A stretch of 64,000 nucleotides of DNA, from positions 9,432,122 through 9,496,121 of the forward strand of contig NC_092368.1 in NCBI RefSeq assembly GCF_030848805.1, in the 5' to 3' direction. This document shows, piece by piece, positions 1 to 10,787 of the stretch (position 1 is the stretch's first letter; every line of letters begins with the position of its first letter). The notes under the pieces are model-generated. The model saw only the letters and a program-made list of their open reading frames with translations, ran no database searches and was not told the DNA's origin. A program made the position numbers and the translations under genes. The stretch is from Temnothorax longispinosus. Lineage: Eukaryota > Arthropoda > Insecta > Hymenoptera > Formicidae.

Positions 1-149
1 GAACTCTCTCTGCCGTGCGTGTGTGCTTGTGGATGCGCGCTCATGCACGCGCAAGAGATTAGGATCTCGCGGTTCATTTCCGCGATATTTAATGACTCCA
101 AACCCTCTCTGCCACGCGTGTGCGTGTGTGCGCGCGCGCGTGTGTGTGT

Positions 150-190
<41 letters not shown>

Positions 191-230
191 TGTGTGCGTG
201 CGCGCGATCTAATCTCGTGCTAAATTTTAA
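1..230. repeat. TG/CA microsatellite inside a dispersed repeat
   Basis: A (TG)n tract occupies about 138-200, mixed with CG-rich alternating purine-pyrimidine sequence. The sequence before it (about 88-110, ending in CCAAACCCTCTCT) recurs at about 58690-58730, so the microsatellite sits in a member of a dispersed repeat rather than in unique DNA. Open frames across it are low-complexity Cys/Val runs and are not genes. Confidence 0.8.
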
Positions 231-720
231 TGACGTCTTCTACGTGGCACTCAGAGAATCGTTCCGTTCACACCAATAACTCTCAGCACACATGCTGGTT
301 CTCCAACTACCACGTGATCCCTTCCATTCTGTAAGCAAGTTCATAGTCTTGCCTCTAGATTAGACCTCACCCTGGCAAGAATTGTTTTGTTTTGCGTTAA
401 TTTAGCTATTCCCTCATCAATGCGCTGTCTTAAACTTTCAACTGTTCTCACTGTTAAACCCAGGGTTGAGAAGTAACGCGTTACTTATATCTCAATATAT
501 TAAACATAGAGAATAAACTCGCATTTGTAACATCTAAAAAGGCAGAAGTGATTGACATCACTATAGCCACTTCATATGTTACCGAGTTTGTCAGGAAATG
601 GGCATGTATCCGAGGAAGAGAGCTGCTCAGACTACAGATACTTATTTCTAATTAATAGTCCTACACCACAGAGTGAGTCCTAAAGGGACTCTCGAAAGAC
701 TGACTGCAAAGCTTTTAAGA
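231..720. other. No recognisable feature
   Basis: Ordinary AT-rich sequence. It may contain the decayed 5' part of the non-LTR element that becomes recognisable just downstream, but I could not align it to any domain. Confidence 0.4.
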
Positions 721-982
721 ACAATCTAGCTCAGAGAACACGAGCCATCGATTGTTGGATCTCGAGTTGCAAATACTTGGAAGTTATCGTGGGACTACTG
801 CAGGAGGTGATTACTTCTGTTTTTAATAATAATTGTCCTCCTATAAAGAGACAATACAATAGAAAAATTATATGGTGGAATCAGGATTTTGCAGACAGGA
901 TAAAGAAACTACGCAAGGAATTTAATCACGCAAAAGAGTCTGAATTACGGATCGACTACAGAATATCTATGGCGTATTTAAC
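721..982 (+). pseudogene. Non-LTR retrotransposon (R1/Jockey type), 5' fragment
   Basis: An open frame from about 777 encodes a stretch with WWNQDFADRIKKLRKEFNHAK, the linker between endonuclease and reverse transcriptase in R1/Jockey-type ORF2 proteins. The match stops at TTAAC (978-982). The same five bases reappear at 15713-15717, where the protein resumes in the same reading frame with a YNKAVRR-type segment. This is therefore the 5' half of one element split by a 14.7 kb insertion. No start, gag-like ORF1 or intact endonuclease is visible, so it is a dead copy. Confidence 0.75.
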
Positions 983-1362
983 CACTCTATAATTGGTTTC
1001 GCTAGCCGGTTGTTCGCTCGCTTGCGGAGGATAGAAGCAGAGAGAAACCTGAGAGCGGCCACCGGGATCATTCCGTTCCAGCGGACGTATACTGACGCGC
1101 CGCCTGAGAAAGTGGACGTCAACTACGTCGTTACGCTTGGTAACGGTACACACATGGTTCGTGTCCGTGCTATGGTTTGTGTCCGAACTACTCAGATGGA
1201 GGGAATATGCCAGTCGGCTGACTCGGGACTCGGCAAGCTTGGAGCGGGGAGAGAAGGGCAGGCATACGCGATCTGCTGTCACTTTCTCGCTTGAGCTGTG
1301 ACATAGCTGCTTAGCACGCGCCGGCTATGTCACGATGCCACGCATTTTGGGTATCGCTCCTT

Positions 1363-3458
1363 TAGTCCAGTGGTCCAGTCACTATGTACATTTAAAAAAG
1401 ACATAATTCTGATCCAGGATTTTTCTTTTGGGGGGTGTTGGGGGGCTCAAGAAAAGCTTAATCTCAAGTTTTCGACCTCTGTTTCCCGCTTGCTTTTTTT
1501 ACGGGAGTAAAAAATGTGAAAAAATGGTTTTTCCGCGATAATTCGGTTTCTAATAAAGTTACAAGGTCGAATCAGAGCTCATTTTAAAGCTTTTTTTACG
1601 CTCTACAAATTATGTCGTATAACATTTTTACGTATGATCGATTGTTTTCGAGGCATCGAACGAGAAAGGGAAATAAAAAAGTATGATATTTAGTTTTTTT
1701 CTTTTTACTCATTATTGTCGTCCGAAATTGCAAAAATGCTTCAAATGAAACTTGTAGAGCGTAAAAAAACCTACAATTTTTATTTGTTATTCATTTTATT
1801 TAGTTGAAAATTACGCTTTGTAGAGCGCCTCAAAGTGGAGAGTCGTCGCCATCGCGTCAGCGGCGCGTTGGTTACGTCAATACGCGGCACCGAACGCTTT
1901 CGCTAAGATTTCCGATTTCATTGACGCAAAAAAGTTTTTTTTTCTATTTTATCGTTTTTCGCACACGAATCTGTATAAACGCTTTAAATAAAACTTGCAC
2001 AGCAATAAAAATCATAATGGTTTTAAGATGAGGAATGTGACTTGTTTTCACTTGTGTGACTAATGTATCAAGTGAAAATTGACACTCACTAGAATTATCT
2101 TCGAGGTAGGTAAAAATTTGTTCCATAGCATCATCTATTACGTTCTCTTGTGGTCTTCCTACTGGCGTACCTATCACTACTTTAACCACGTGTTCATAAC
2201 ATTTTCTGTGGTATCGAGCTCCAACGGCGACAAGATCAGGGACAAGATTGAGGCGATTCAATTGCACGAGCAACTTCATCATTGCGACCACCAAGTTTTG
2301 TCAGAATATATTCTTTCGACGAATCGTGATTTATTAAAGAAATTCTTACTCGATATTTAGCAGGTACTTTTGATGACGATTCTTTCGCTTCTTTACCGCA
2401 AAATAAGCAATTTTTCTTGAAATGGAAATCTGGATGACACTGTTCTTCTCTTGATGTTGATGGTGATTCGCCATTGCCACTTCGCCGAGAAGCCAACGAA
2501 GCTAATCTTTTATTCGAATACGTTTTGTAACACGCCCCGTGTACAGCAACTTCGGTCAATGTCTGCAACTTTCGATGATATTCCGCATCTCCTCTTTGCT
2601 CGCTCGCCAATAAAAGAGATTTAATACCTCTCGATTTCACCACTTGAACGTCTGTTATTAAAGGTTTTTCACATATAAAACAATCCGAGTCACTCATTGT
2701 TGTTCATTAAAACTGCACTAACAAAATGTCCAAAAACTGCACTAACAAAATGTCCACAAAATTCTCGTTTCGAAAAGCATCCGCACGCTGCGATATACAG
2801 AAAACGACTGGCAAATGCGATAAAAAGGACCGGCGAGCAGATGTTTACTATAGTAAACATTTGCTAGTATGTTTACTTTATATAAAACCATGAAGAAAAC
2901 AATGAAGTCTGAAATCTTAGCGAAAGCGTTCGGTGCCGCGTATCAACGTAACCAACGCGCCGCTGACGCGATGGCGACGACTCTCCACTTTGAGGCGCTC
3001 TACAAGGGGTAATTTTTAACTAAATGAAATGAATAACAAATGAAAATTGTAGGTTTTTTTACGCTTTACAAGTTTTATTTGAAGCATTTTTGCAATTTCG
3101 GACGACAATAATAAATAAAAAAAAAACTAAATATCATACTTTTTTATTTCCATTTCTCGTTCGATGCCTCGAAAACAATCGATCATACGTAAAAATGTCA
3201 TACGACATAATTTGTAGAGCGTAAAAAAAGCTTTAAAATGAGCTCCGATTCGACCTTGTAACTTTATTAGAAACCGAGTTATCGCGAAAAAACCATTTTT
3301 TCACATTTTTTACTCCCATAAAAAAAGCAAGCGGGAAACAGAGGTCGAAAACTTGAGATTAAGCTTTTCTTGAGCCCCCCAACACCCCCCAAAAGAAAAA
3401 TCCTGGGTCAGAATTATGTCTTTTATAATCCGTTTTTTTGTACATAGTGACTGGACTA
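1363..3458. mobile_element. DNA transposon with about 550-bp terminal inverted repeats, TSD CTT
   Basis: 1363-1923 and about 2901-3458 are near-identical inverted repeats beginning TAGTCCAGT. The left copy has a short extra duplication (AGTCCAGTGGTCCAGTC). The element is flanked by CTT at 1360-1362 and 3459-3461. The other arm of the giant inverted repeat has the uninterrupted target with a single CTT, which confirms the borders. The interior carries a minus-strand, frameshifted zinc-finger-like frame. No DDE transposase core is visible, so this looks like an internally deleted or non-autonomous copy. A 3-bp TSD is known in PIF/Harbinger, Chapaev3, Academ and some CACTA elements; I do not assign a superfamily. 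Confidence 0.8.
1944..2697 (-). pseudogene. Tandem C2HC-type zinc-finger protein N-terminus, frameshifted
   Basis: Reading starts at an ATG (2695-2697) and shows CFICEKP followed by VHGACYKTY, then CLFCGKEA followed by RYHRKCYE, that is, two units of CxxC plus a distal His/Cys pair. A frameshift at about 2240-2290 moves the second half, which begins near DLVAVGARYH, into the next frame. The frame ends close to the inner end of the left terminal repeat, so the protein is cut short. This cysteine pattern resembles multi-copy transposon-linked proteins of insects, from general familiarity only. No catalytic region is present and the function is unknown. Confidence 0.55.
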
Positions 3459-3555
3459 CTTGCGTCTCGCCGAGTGCCGAGTCTCGAGTTGGCAAATCGA
3501 CGATGCGCTATGCGTTACATTTACGTTTATATTTACAAATTTCAATTTTTATATT

Positions 3556-3594
<39 letters not shown>

Positions 3595-3908
3595 TTGAAA
3601 TTTATAAATATAAAAACTAAAATTCGTAAATGTAATGTATAGAAATCCCCGTTCTGGCCAATATGCTCTTATATAAAAAAAAGTCTTACTTTAAAAACCT
3701 TTACTTTAGCATAATAGTATTTAAATTTGATATTTAAACGCATAACAATAATTACATATTAACTATATCAAGAAAAAAGTAGTTTATAATGTTCTTTTTA
3801 CTCTTATTAAATTTATATTAGCTATTAATGTTTATAAGCGGCCACGAGCAACAACAAAGAAATATTGGATTAAAATAAAAACAATTTCTTAAATAAACAA
3901 TACACATG

Positions 3909-3945
3909 GTTAACGTTTCGACTGTACTTAGTCTTCTTCGGAACG
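3909..3945 (-). ncRNA. Degenerate hammerhead-like motif (Penelope-like terminus)
   Basis: The minus strand reads CCGAAGAAGAC, a short loop, then GTCGAAACGTT. A hammerhead core needs CUGANGA, stem II and GAAA. Here stem II (GAC/GTC) and GAAAC are present, but the first box has C in place of U. Penelope-like elements carry such ribozymes in their terminal repeats. This copy begins where the left and right arms of the giant repeat stop matching (about 3908), consistent with a separate insertion. Confidence 0.35.
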
Positions 3946-4567
3946 GATTACTACGATAGAAGAAGATAAATATAAAAAAACATGATAATTAATGTTCAAG
4001 TTTACATACTAAAACATTAAACATTATTCTTGACTAAAACATTAAACAATCACCTAATAATATAAACAAAGTAAACAGTAATCTAATTAAATCACAAATA
4101 TAAAAACGCCGGAATAATCGAATAAAACCATAACAAGAGAGATAAATTTATATTTATATTGAGAAGTGGTGAAATCTCTTCCATCAAGAAAAGAATGTAA
4201 AGAATTATTAACGGAGGTATTCTGATTTAAAAGATCTTTAAAATATATATTTTTCAGGAACTTTTTATAGGGAAACGAAGAAAGTGAATAACGTTGAACT
4301 TTGCATGTTCTCTCTCTCTTCACTTTATTTTAAAAATTTATTTTTATTTTTTAAGTAACAAAATAAATGCTCTTCTTTTCTGTTACTTCCTGGTCACATA
4401 AATGACAGACGGTGTAAATAATTCTTGCTGTTCTAGGTATCTGAAACGCAAAAAGCTAAAATTTTCTTATTCAGAAGAAGTATATGTGGCTATCGTCTGA
4501 ACTAGAAATAAACCAATATTTCCATTCTAGGTTCTCTAGGCGGCCTTTTTATCAAAAATATTATTAA

Positions 4568-4927
4568 TCAATATTAAATAAACCATTTACGATCTGAGCT
4601 TAGATTTTATAGTAGCCTAATATTTTTTATATGCTATATATTTACATATTTTTCCAACTTTAATCAACTACGCGCCGACTAACTTGTCAGACTTACAACA
4701 CAGCTCCTATTGGATTAATAAAATTCTCTCACACCCCTCTCATTAAATCGATTTAAATAATAGTAAAAAATTTACTACTCCAACAGGAGCTGTGTTGTAA
4801 GTCTGACAAGTTAGTCGGCGCGCAATTTATTAAGATTGGAAAAAATATAGGTACGTGTAATACACAAAAAATATTATTAGGCTATTAAGATCCAAACTCG
4901 GATCGTACACGGCTTATTTAATATTGA
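4568..4927. mobile_element. Palindromic MITE-like element
   Basis: Ends TCAATATTAAATAAACC and GGCTTATTTAATATTGA are inverted. An inner, nearly perfect inverted pair (CTTGTCAGACTTACAACACA near 4685 and its complement near 4795) flanks a short AT-rich loop. It has no coding capacity. It sits at the axis between the inverted segments 4180-4560 and 5000-5340, and the right arm has no equivalent, so it is a later insertion in the left arm. Confidence 0.6.
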
Positions 4928-5516
4928 TTGATTGTATAACGGTCATAAAACGGTCTTATTTCTCTTATATTATTAAAAATATTATAACTTTTTTTAAAAT
5001 TTTGTTAATATTTTATTAAAAGAAAAAAACTAATAAACGTATAATATATGTTTATTTTAGTTCAGACAATAGCCACACTTATTCTGAATAAGAAAATTTT
5101 TGGTTTTTGGGTTTCTGATACCTATCTATAGAACAGCTAGAATCATTTACTCTGTCATTTACACCTTCTAGTGATCAGGATATAACATAGAAAAAAAGAG
5201 CATTTTTCTTATTAAAAAAATAAAAATATAATTTTAAAATAAGGTTAAAAAACATGTAAAGTTTAACGTTATTCGCTTTCTTTGTTCCCCTATAAAAAAT
5301 TCCTATGTATGAAAAATACTTATTTTTAAGACCTTTCAAACCAGAATACGCCCTTAATTTATTATTTGTTATTAATATATTGTTATTAATTATATACATA
5401 CAAGTATTAGAAAGCATATGGTATAAAATAATTTCAATATTTAAATTATTGTAATAAAAATAAAGAAATTAATTATCAACATTTTCTTCTGTGTGTGTAT
5501 GTGTGATGTATCGACA

Positions 5517-6688
5517 ATAGTTTTTTTGCACGTTTACATTTTTTTGCAGATTTTTTACATGCTTAATTTTCACAAGTGAGATGCCAAATACAGACAAGAT
5601 TTTTGTTTATCTGTTATAAGCGTTATTTTGAATGTAAGATTTTAATAATCAAACGTTTTTAATAATCAAACATTTTCAAACTGCAAGCGAGGGACAAGCA
5701 ATATCATCTACAGCATGTAGACTTAAAATACTACGATCTTTTCTAGCAGCACTAACCACTAGCGTATAGTTTGTCCGCCGACATTACGAATTTCTTCTGC
5801 TGCAACACATAAAATGTTGAACAGTTTTCTCGAATGGTTGTAATAACGTCTGTATGTCCTTGCATTATTAATTCGTTAAGGTATTGCTCACATTCTCATT
5901 CTAAAATAATGATCTTATTAAAAAATGTTTATTCTTCTTTAAAGAAAATACTGTCTCAAATGTTCTTCTTTCAAGAAATTTTGACAGACTTGGAAGAAAG
6001 AGTTTATATATAGAGACAGAAACTTATCTTAATTTTTAAAATATATTTTAAATTTCTTTAATGCATTTAATGCGCCTGTGAGTATGAAAATGCAATTTGT
6101 CTTTCTAAATATGATAAATATTATTTTTTAAAAGACGATAATAATCAACAGCAAGACGTTTGTGTGTGATAAAAAATTTACAACGTAAAAATACATTACA
6201 AATATATATAATTATATGTAAAATATGTCTGTTTTATTAATAATATTCACAATGTTTAGAAAGATAAATTGAATTTTCATATTCACACGCGTGTGCCCGG
6301 GGCGTATTAAAAAAGAGGTGTGGCCTCGGAGGGTTAATGATGCAAGGGCATGCAGACGTTGTTACAATCGTTCAAGAAAACTGTTCAACATTTTATGTGT
6401 TGCTGCAGAAGAAATTCGTAATGTCGGCGGACAAATTATACGCTAGTGGCTAGTGCTGCTAGAAAAGATCGTAGTATTTTAAGGATACATGCTGTAGATG
6501 ATATAGCTTGTCCCTCGCTTGTAGTTTGAACATGTTTGATTATTAAAAACATTTGATTATTAAAATCTTACATTCAAAATAATGCTTATAGCAGATAAAC
6601 AAAAATCTTGTCTGTATTTGACATTACACTTGTGAAAATTAAGCGTGTAAAAAATCTGCAAAAAAAATGTAAACGTGCAAAGAAACTA
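5517..6688. mobile_element. Foldback-like element with about 360-bp inverted arms
   Basis: 5517-5875 and 6330-6688 are inverted copies, for example the TTTGCACGTTTACA end and the TGTCCGCCGACATTACGAAT segment mirrored near 6415. About 455 bp of AT-rich interior without a gene separates them. The left arm abuts the end of the giant repeat's left arm and the right arm abuts the GAGACAC repeat. No clear target duplication was found. Confidence 0.6.
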
Positions 6689-7140
6689 TCAAGAGACACG
6701 GTAGTGTCTCGCGCCAAGTACACGCGGAGCGAGACCGACCGTGACTCTTTTACGCGACGCGACGGGTTGCGAGTACCCGAGATGTTGAGATCTCGATAAC
6801 GAGTGAACGGATCAAGTTCTAAGTAGGCTTGATCGATAGCTTGGGGTCCAATTAGGGGGGGGTTTCTCTCATAATATTCCGCTACGTGCCCTACGAGCGG
6901 AGATATTGCGACGCAAAGTCCAAATGGGAAAATTTATTTTTAAGATACTTCTTCTTCTTCTACTTCTAACGCCGACTTATATGATGACGTCATAATCAGA
7001 AACGTCACTTTCACTTTTTCGACGCTGGCGGCGCAGGTATCGCCAGTTTCGATATCGCGCGCGTATTTCGAAATTAGGTCGATAGACTTATCGGTCAGGA
7101 GGAAGATTTCCATTTAGGTAAATTAGGTAATATATAATAT
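6689..7140 (+). repeat. GAGACAC dispersed repeat, copy 1
   Basis: Begins with a small hairpin, GAGACACGGTAGTGTCTC, then CGCGCCAAGTACACGCG and a long shared tail including GTAGGCTTGATCGATAGC and CCCTACGAGCGGAGA. The same sequence starts at about 8668 and 18719, and a truncated version lies at about 46270. Copies 1 and 2 are direct repeats that bracket the minisatellite. It has no coding potential and its class is unknown. Confidence 0.65.
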
Positions 7141-7318
7141 ATATTGAGTTAACGGAAAAGAAGGTTCTCTACGCTTGGCAGAAAGTGCCGCTAGGGAATT
7201 TTTAAGTCGATTCTTATGAATCAAGCTTGATATAATATATATGAAGTCAACGGAAAAGAAGGTTCTCTACGCTTGGCAGAAAGTGCCGCTAGGGAATTTT
7301 TAAGTCGATTCTTATGAA
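7141..7318 (+). repeat. Tandem duplication of a 97-bp unit
   Basis: AACGGAAAAGAAGGTTCTCT through AAGTCGATTCTTATGAATC occurs twice, starting near 7151 and 7248. The unit forms the left border of the minisatellite, and part of it reappears inverted at the right border near 8625-8660. Confidence 0.75.
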
Positions 7319-8268
7319 TCGAGCTTGAATTCGATGTCTAGGTATCCCAGGTTGTCGATGACGAGGTCCAGATAGTGCGCTTCATAGTTTTCGGTGTCCA
7401 GGTGTAATAATACGTTGAATTCGATGTCTACGTGTCTCAGGTTGCCGATGACGAGGTCCACATAGTGCGCTCCGTAGTTTTCGGTGTCTACGTGTATTAA
7501 TACCTTGAATTCGATGTCCACGTGTCCCAGGTTGCCGATGACGGGATCCAGATAGTGCGCTTCATAGTTTTCGGTGTCCATGTGTAATCGTACGTTGAAT
7601 TCGATGTCTAGGTGTCCCAGGTTGCCGATGACGAGGTCCACATAGTGCGCTCCGTAGTTTTTGGTGTCTACGTGTATTAATATCTTGAATTCGATGTCCA
7701 CGTGTCCCAGGTTGCCGATGACGGGATCCAGATAGTGCGCTTCATAGCTTTCGGTGTCCAGGTGTAATCGTACGTTGAATTCGATGTCTAGATGTCCCAG
7801 GTTGCCGATGACAAGGTCCACATAGTGCGCTCCGTAGTTTTCGGTGTCTACGTGTATTAATACTTTGAATTCGATGTCCACGTGTCTCAGGTTGCCGATG
7901 ACGGGATCCAGATAGTGCGCTTCATAGTTTTCGGTGTCCAGGTGTAATCGTACGTTGAATTCGATGTCTACGTGTCCCAGGTTGCCGATGACGAGGTCCA
8001 CATAGTGCGCTCCGTAGTTTTCGGTGTCTACGTGTATTAATACCTTGAATTCGATGTCCACGTGTCCCAGGTTGCCGATGACAAGATCCAGATAGTGCGC
8101 TTCATAGTTTTCGGTGTCCAGGTGTAATCGTACGTTGAATTCGATGTCTAAGTGTCCCAGGTTGCCGATGACGAGGTCCACATAGTGCGCTCCGGTGTCG
8201 GTGTCTACGTGCATTAATATCTTGAAATTGATGTCTAGGTGTCTCAGGTTGTTGATGACGAGGTCCAC
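7312..8268 (-). CDS. Open frame through the minisatellite: 30-residue repeats
   Basis: A 318-residue open frame consists of repeats of the type GNLGHLDIEFNVRLHLDTEN, alternating EAHYLDPVI and GAHYVDLVI variants. Hydrophobic residues alternate along each unit, which would suit beta strands. The opposite arm encodes the same repeat on the plus strand (8394-8633). A 90-bp unit divisible by three keeps any stop-free frame open automatically, so openness alone is weak evidence. I see no promoter, signal peptide or flanking exons. It may be a protein-coding repeat captured from a gene, or simply a satellite. Function unknown. Confidence 0.2.
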   Translation of the reverse strand: MDLVINNLRHLDINFKILMHVDTDTGAHYVDLVIGNLGHLDIEFNVRLHLDTENYEAHYLDLVIGNLGHVDIEFKVLIHVDTENYGAHYVDLVIGNLGHVDIEFNVRLHLDTENYEAHYLDPVIGNLRHVDIEFKVLIHVDTENYGAHYVDLVIGNLGHLDIEFNVRLHLDTESYEAHYLDPVIGNLGHVDIEFKILIHVDTKNYGAHYVDLVIGNLGHLDIEFNVRLHMDTENYEAHYLDPVIGNLGHVDIEFKVLIHVDTENYGAHYVDLVIGNLRHVDIEFNVLLHLDTENYEAHYLDLVIDNLGYLDIEFKLDS

Positions 8269-8650
8269 ATAGTGCGCTTTGTAGTTTTTGGTGTCTAGGT
8301 GTACTAATAACTTTAAATCTGAATGTAGGACACATAGATATCGAATTCGAGGTATTAATACACGTAGACACCGAAAACTACGAAGCGCACTATGTGGACC
8401 TCGTCATCGGAAACGTGGGACACCTAGACATCGAATTCAACGTATTATTATACCTGGACACCGAAAACTATAGAGCGCACTATCTGGAACCCGACATCAG
8501 CAACCTGGAACACGTGGACATCAAATTCAAGGTATTAATATACCTGGATACCGAAAACTATGAAGCGCACTATGTGAACCTCGTCATCGGCAACCTGGGA
8601 CACCTAGACATCGAATTCAAGCTTGATTCATAAGAATCGACTTAAAAATT
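7319..8650. repeat. Inverted 90-bp minisatellite with 180-bp higher-order period
   Basis: About eleven 90-bp units run from 7326 to about 8310 (TTGAATTCGATGTC recurs at about 7325, 7415, 7505, 7595 and so on). About three more units in opposite orientation run from about 8340 to 8620. Units alternate between two variants, giving a 180-bp dimer period. Both orientations translate to the same 30-residue repeat. Ends are mirror images (AAGTCGATTCTTATGAATC left, complement right). Confidence 0.85.
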
Positions 8651-8664
8651 CCCTAGCGGCAGAA

Positions 8665-8960
8665 TCAAGAGACACGGTAGTGTCTCGCGCCAAGTACACG
8701 CGGAGCGAGACCGACCGTGACTTTTTTACGCGACGCGACGGGTTGCGAGTACCCGAGATGTTGAGATCTCAATAACGAGTGAACGGATCAAGTTCTAAGT
8801 AGGCTTGATCGATAGCTTGGGGTCCAATTAGAGGGGGGGGTTTCTCTTATAATATCCCGCTCCGTGCCCTACGAGCGGAGATATTGCGACGCAAAGTCCA
8901 AATGTGAAAATTTTTTATTAAGATACTTCTTCTTCTATCTACTTCTAACGCCGACGTCTT
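8665..8960 (+). repeat. GAGACAC dispersed repeat, copy 2
   Basis: Almost identical to 6689-6960, in the same orientation, starting AAGAGACACGGTAGTGTCTC. It begins directly after the right border of the minisatellite, where the left-border unit has been cut short (GGCAGAATCAAGAGAC). Confidence 0.7.
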
Positions 8961-9272
8961 ATATGACACTACAAAAAGGCGTGATATCCGTACAAAATTA
9001 CCTTTTTCAAAAAAAAGGTAAAAAAATGCGCCAAGTACACGCATAGTAGTATATATGTATTATGTTGTTACCTCGAAAAAAAACAAAGTGGTAGTATTAT
9101 ACCTCGAAATAACACCCTGTACATATTGTTTATACAATGCATAATACTGCAAAAAGGCGTGATATCTGTACAAAATTACCTTTTTTAAAAAAAAGGTAAA
9201 GAAAGGCGCCAAGTACCCGCATAGTAGTGTATATGTTGTTACCTCGAAAAAAAAAACAGTGGTAGTATTATA
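8961..9272. repeat. Two direct copies of a GTACAAAATTACC / CGAGGT repeat
   Basis: A unit containing AAAAAGGCGTGATATC, ACAAAATTACCTTTTT and CGCCAAGTAC, then TTGTTACCTCGAAAAAAAA, occurs at about 8970-9110 and again at 9150-9272. Related sequence appears, inverted, at 18120-18350. It is the outer part of a repeat family whose core is the neighbouring palindrome. Confidence 0.6.
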
Positions 9273-10596
9273 CCTTAAAAAAATCTAAGTAACAAGTGGT
9301 AGACGAAATCTTTGTATCTTGAAAAATCTCGAAAAAACCTAAACAGTAGTATCTTCACCTCGAAAAAAAAACAAAGTAGTAGTATTATACCTCGAAAAAA
9401 CCTAAGTAACAGGTGGTGGACGTAATCTTTGTATCTCCAAAAATCTCGAAAAAACCTAAGCAGTATTATTTTTATTTCTAAAAAATTATTACTCAAGTGA
9501 TACACATCACAAAATTACGTTACCTTATCAAAAAAAGAGTCGCGCTTCAAGTGATCTATTATTACAATTACAAAAAAGAAATGATATCTTTTTTTAAATT
9601 ACAGCGCCAATTACAGAGAACATATATTTTTCGAGATACAAAGATTACGTCTATCACTTGTTACTTAGGTTTTTTCGAGGTATAATATTACTACTGCTTT
9701 TCTTCGATTAGAATAAAAAATTGAATCATGAAGAATTACACAGAGGTAACAGTACAAAATACAAATATTTTATTAAAATATTTTAACCCAATAAGGGAAT
9801 ACAAGGTATTTAAATACAAAGTTTATATATGTATTTTAAAAGATTTAATCGCATCGCAAAGAATTACAGAGGTAACAGTACAAAAAATAAAAATATTTTA
9901 TTAAAATACATAAATTTTTCTTGTCAAAAAACTTGGCGCTGCTAGACACATTGCCCACACCCACTCGCTCGCACATACACACCAGGCTGACCTAATTTTG
10001 AGGTCTAGCAGCGCCAAGTTTTTTGACAAGAAAAATTTATGTATTTTAATAAAATATTTTTATTTTTATTCCCTTATTGGGTTTAAATATTTTAATAAAA
10101 TATTTGTATTTTGTACTGTTACCTCTGTGTAATTCTTCATGATTCAATTTTTTATTCTAATCGAAGAAAAGCAGTAGTAATATTATACCTCGAAAAAACC
10201 TAAGTAACAAGTGGTAGACGTAATCTTTGTATCTCGAAAAATATATGTTCTCTGTAATTGGCGCTGTAATTTAAAAAAAGATATCATTTCTTTTTTGTAA
10301 TTGTAATAATAGATCACTTGAAGCGCGACTCTTTTTTTGATAAGGTAACGTAATTTTGTGATGTGTATTACTTGAGTAATAATTTTTTGGAAATAAAAAT
10401 AATACTGCTTAGGTTTTTTCGAGATTTTTGGAGATACAAAGATTACGTCCACCACCTGTTACTTAGGTTTTTTCGAGGTATAATACTACTACTTTGTTTT
10501 TTTTTCGAGGTGAAGATACTACTGTTTAGGTTTTTTCGAGATTTTTCAAGATACAAAGATTTCGTCTACCACTTGTTACTTAGATTTTTTTAAGGT
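9273..10596. repeat. 1.3 kb near-perfect palindrome
   Basis: Left arm 9273-9947 and right arm 10003-10596 are reverse complements around a 55-bp spacer (9948-10002). Mirrored 76-residue open frames in the arms differ at one residue, so divergence is very low. The left arm has an extra internal duplication of the CAGAGGTAACAGTAC segment (about 9745 and 9860). Related sequence occurs at 17500-18370 and around 34690-37910. No gene is supported. Confidence 0.8.
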
Positions 10597-10787
10597 TGTC
10601 AATAACATCACACATACACACACAGAAGAAAATGTAAATAATTGATTTCTTTATTATTACAATAATTTGAATATTGAAATTATTTTGTGCCATATGCTTT
10701 TTCACACTTATATGTATATGATTAATAATAAAACATGTTAATGACAAATAATAAATTACAAGAGCGTATTCTGGTTTGAAAGATCTT

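Larger units (their letters stand above)
1025..5517 (+). repeat. Left arm of the giant interrupted inverted repeat
   Basis: Several blocks are reverse complements of the right arm. 1025-1362 matches about 14390-14762. 3459-3660 matches about 14142-14395. About 3660-3908 matches 13018-13293. About 4180-4560 matches about 11570-11940. About 5000-5517 matches 10598-10787 plus 11245-11560. Homology is broken only where one arm carries an insertion the other lacks. 4180-4560 and 5000-5340 are also inverted copies of each other, so part of the arm is itself palindromic. A (TA)n tract lies near 3560-3590. Confidence 0.75.

Noticed and set aside
19..279. Open frames of Cys-Val repeats
   Set aside because: They are translations of the (TG)n microsatellite.
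7146..8650. CRISPR array (regular repeats)
   Set aside because: The 90-bp units are contiguous without unique spacers, in a eukaryotic transposon context; this is a minisatellite.
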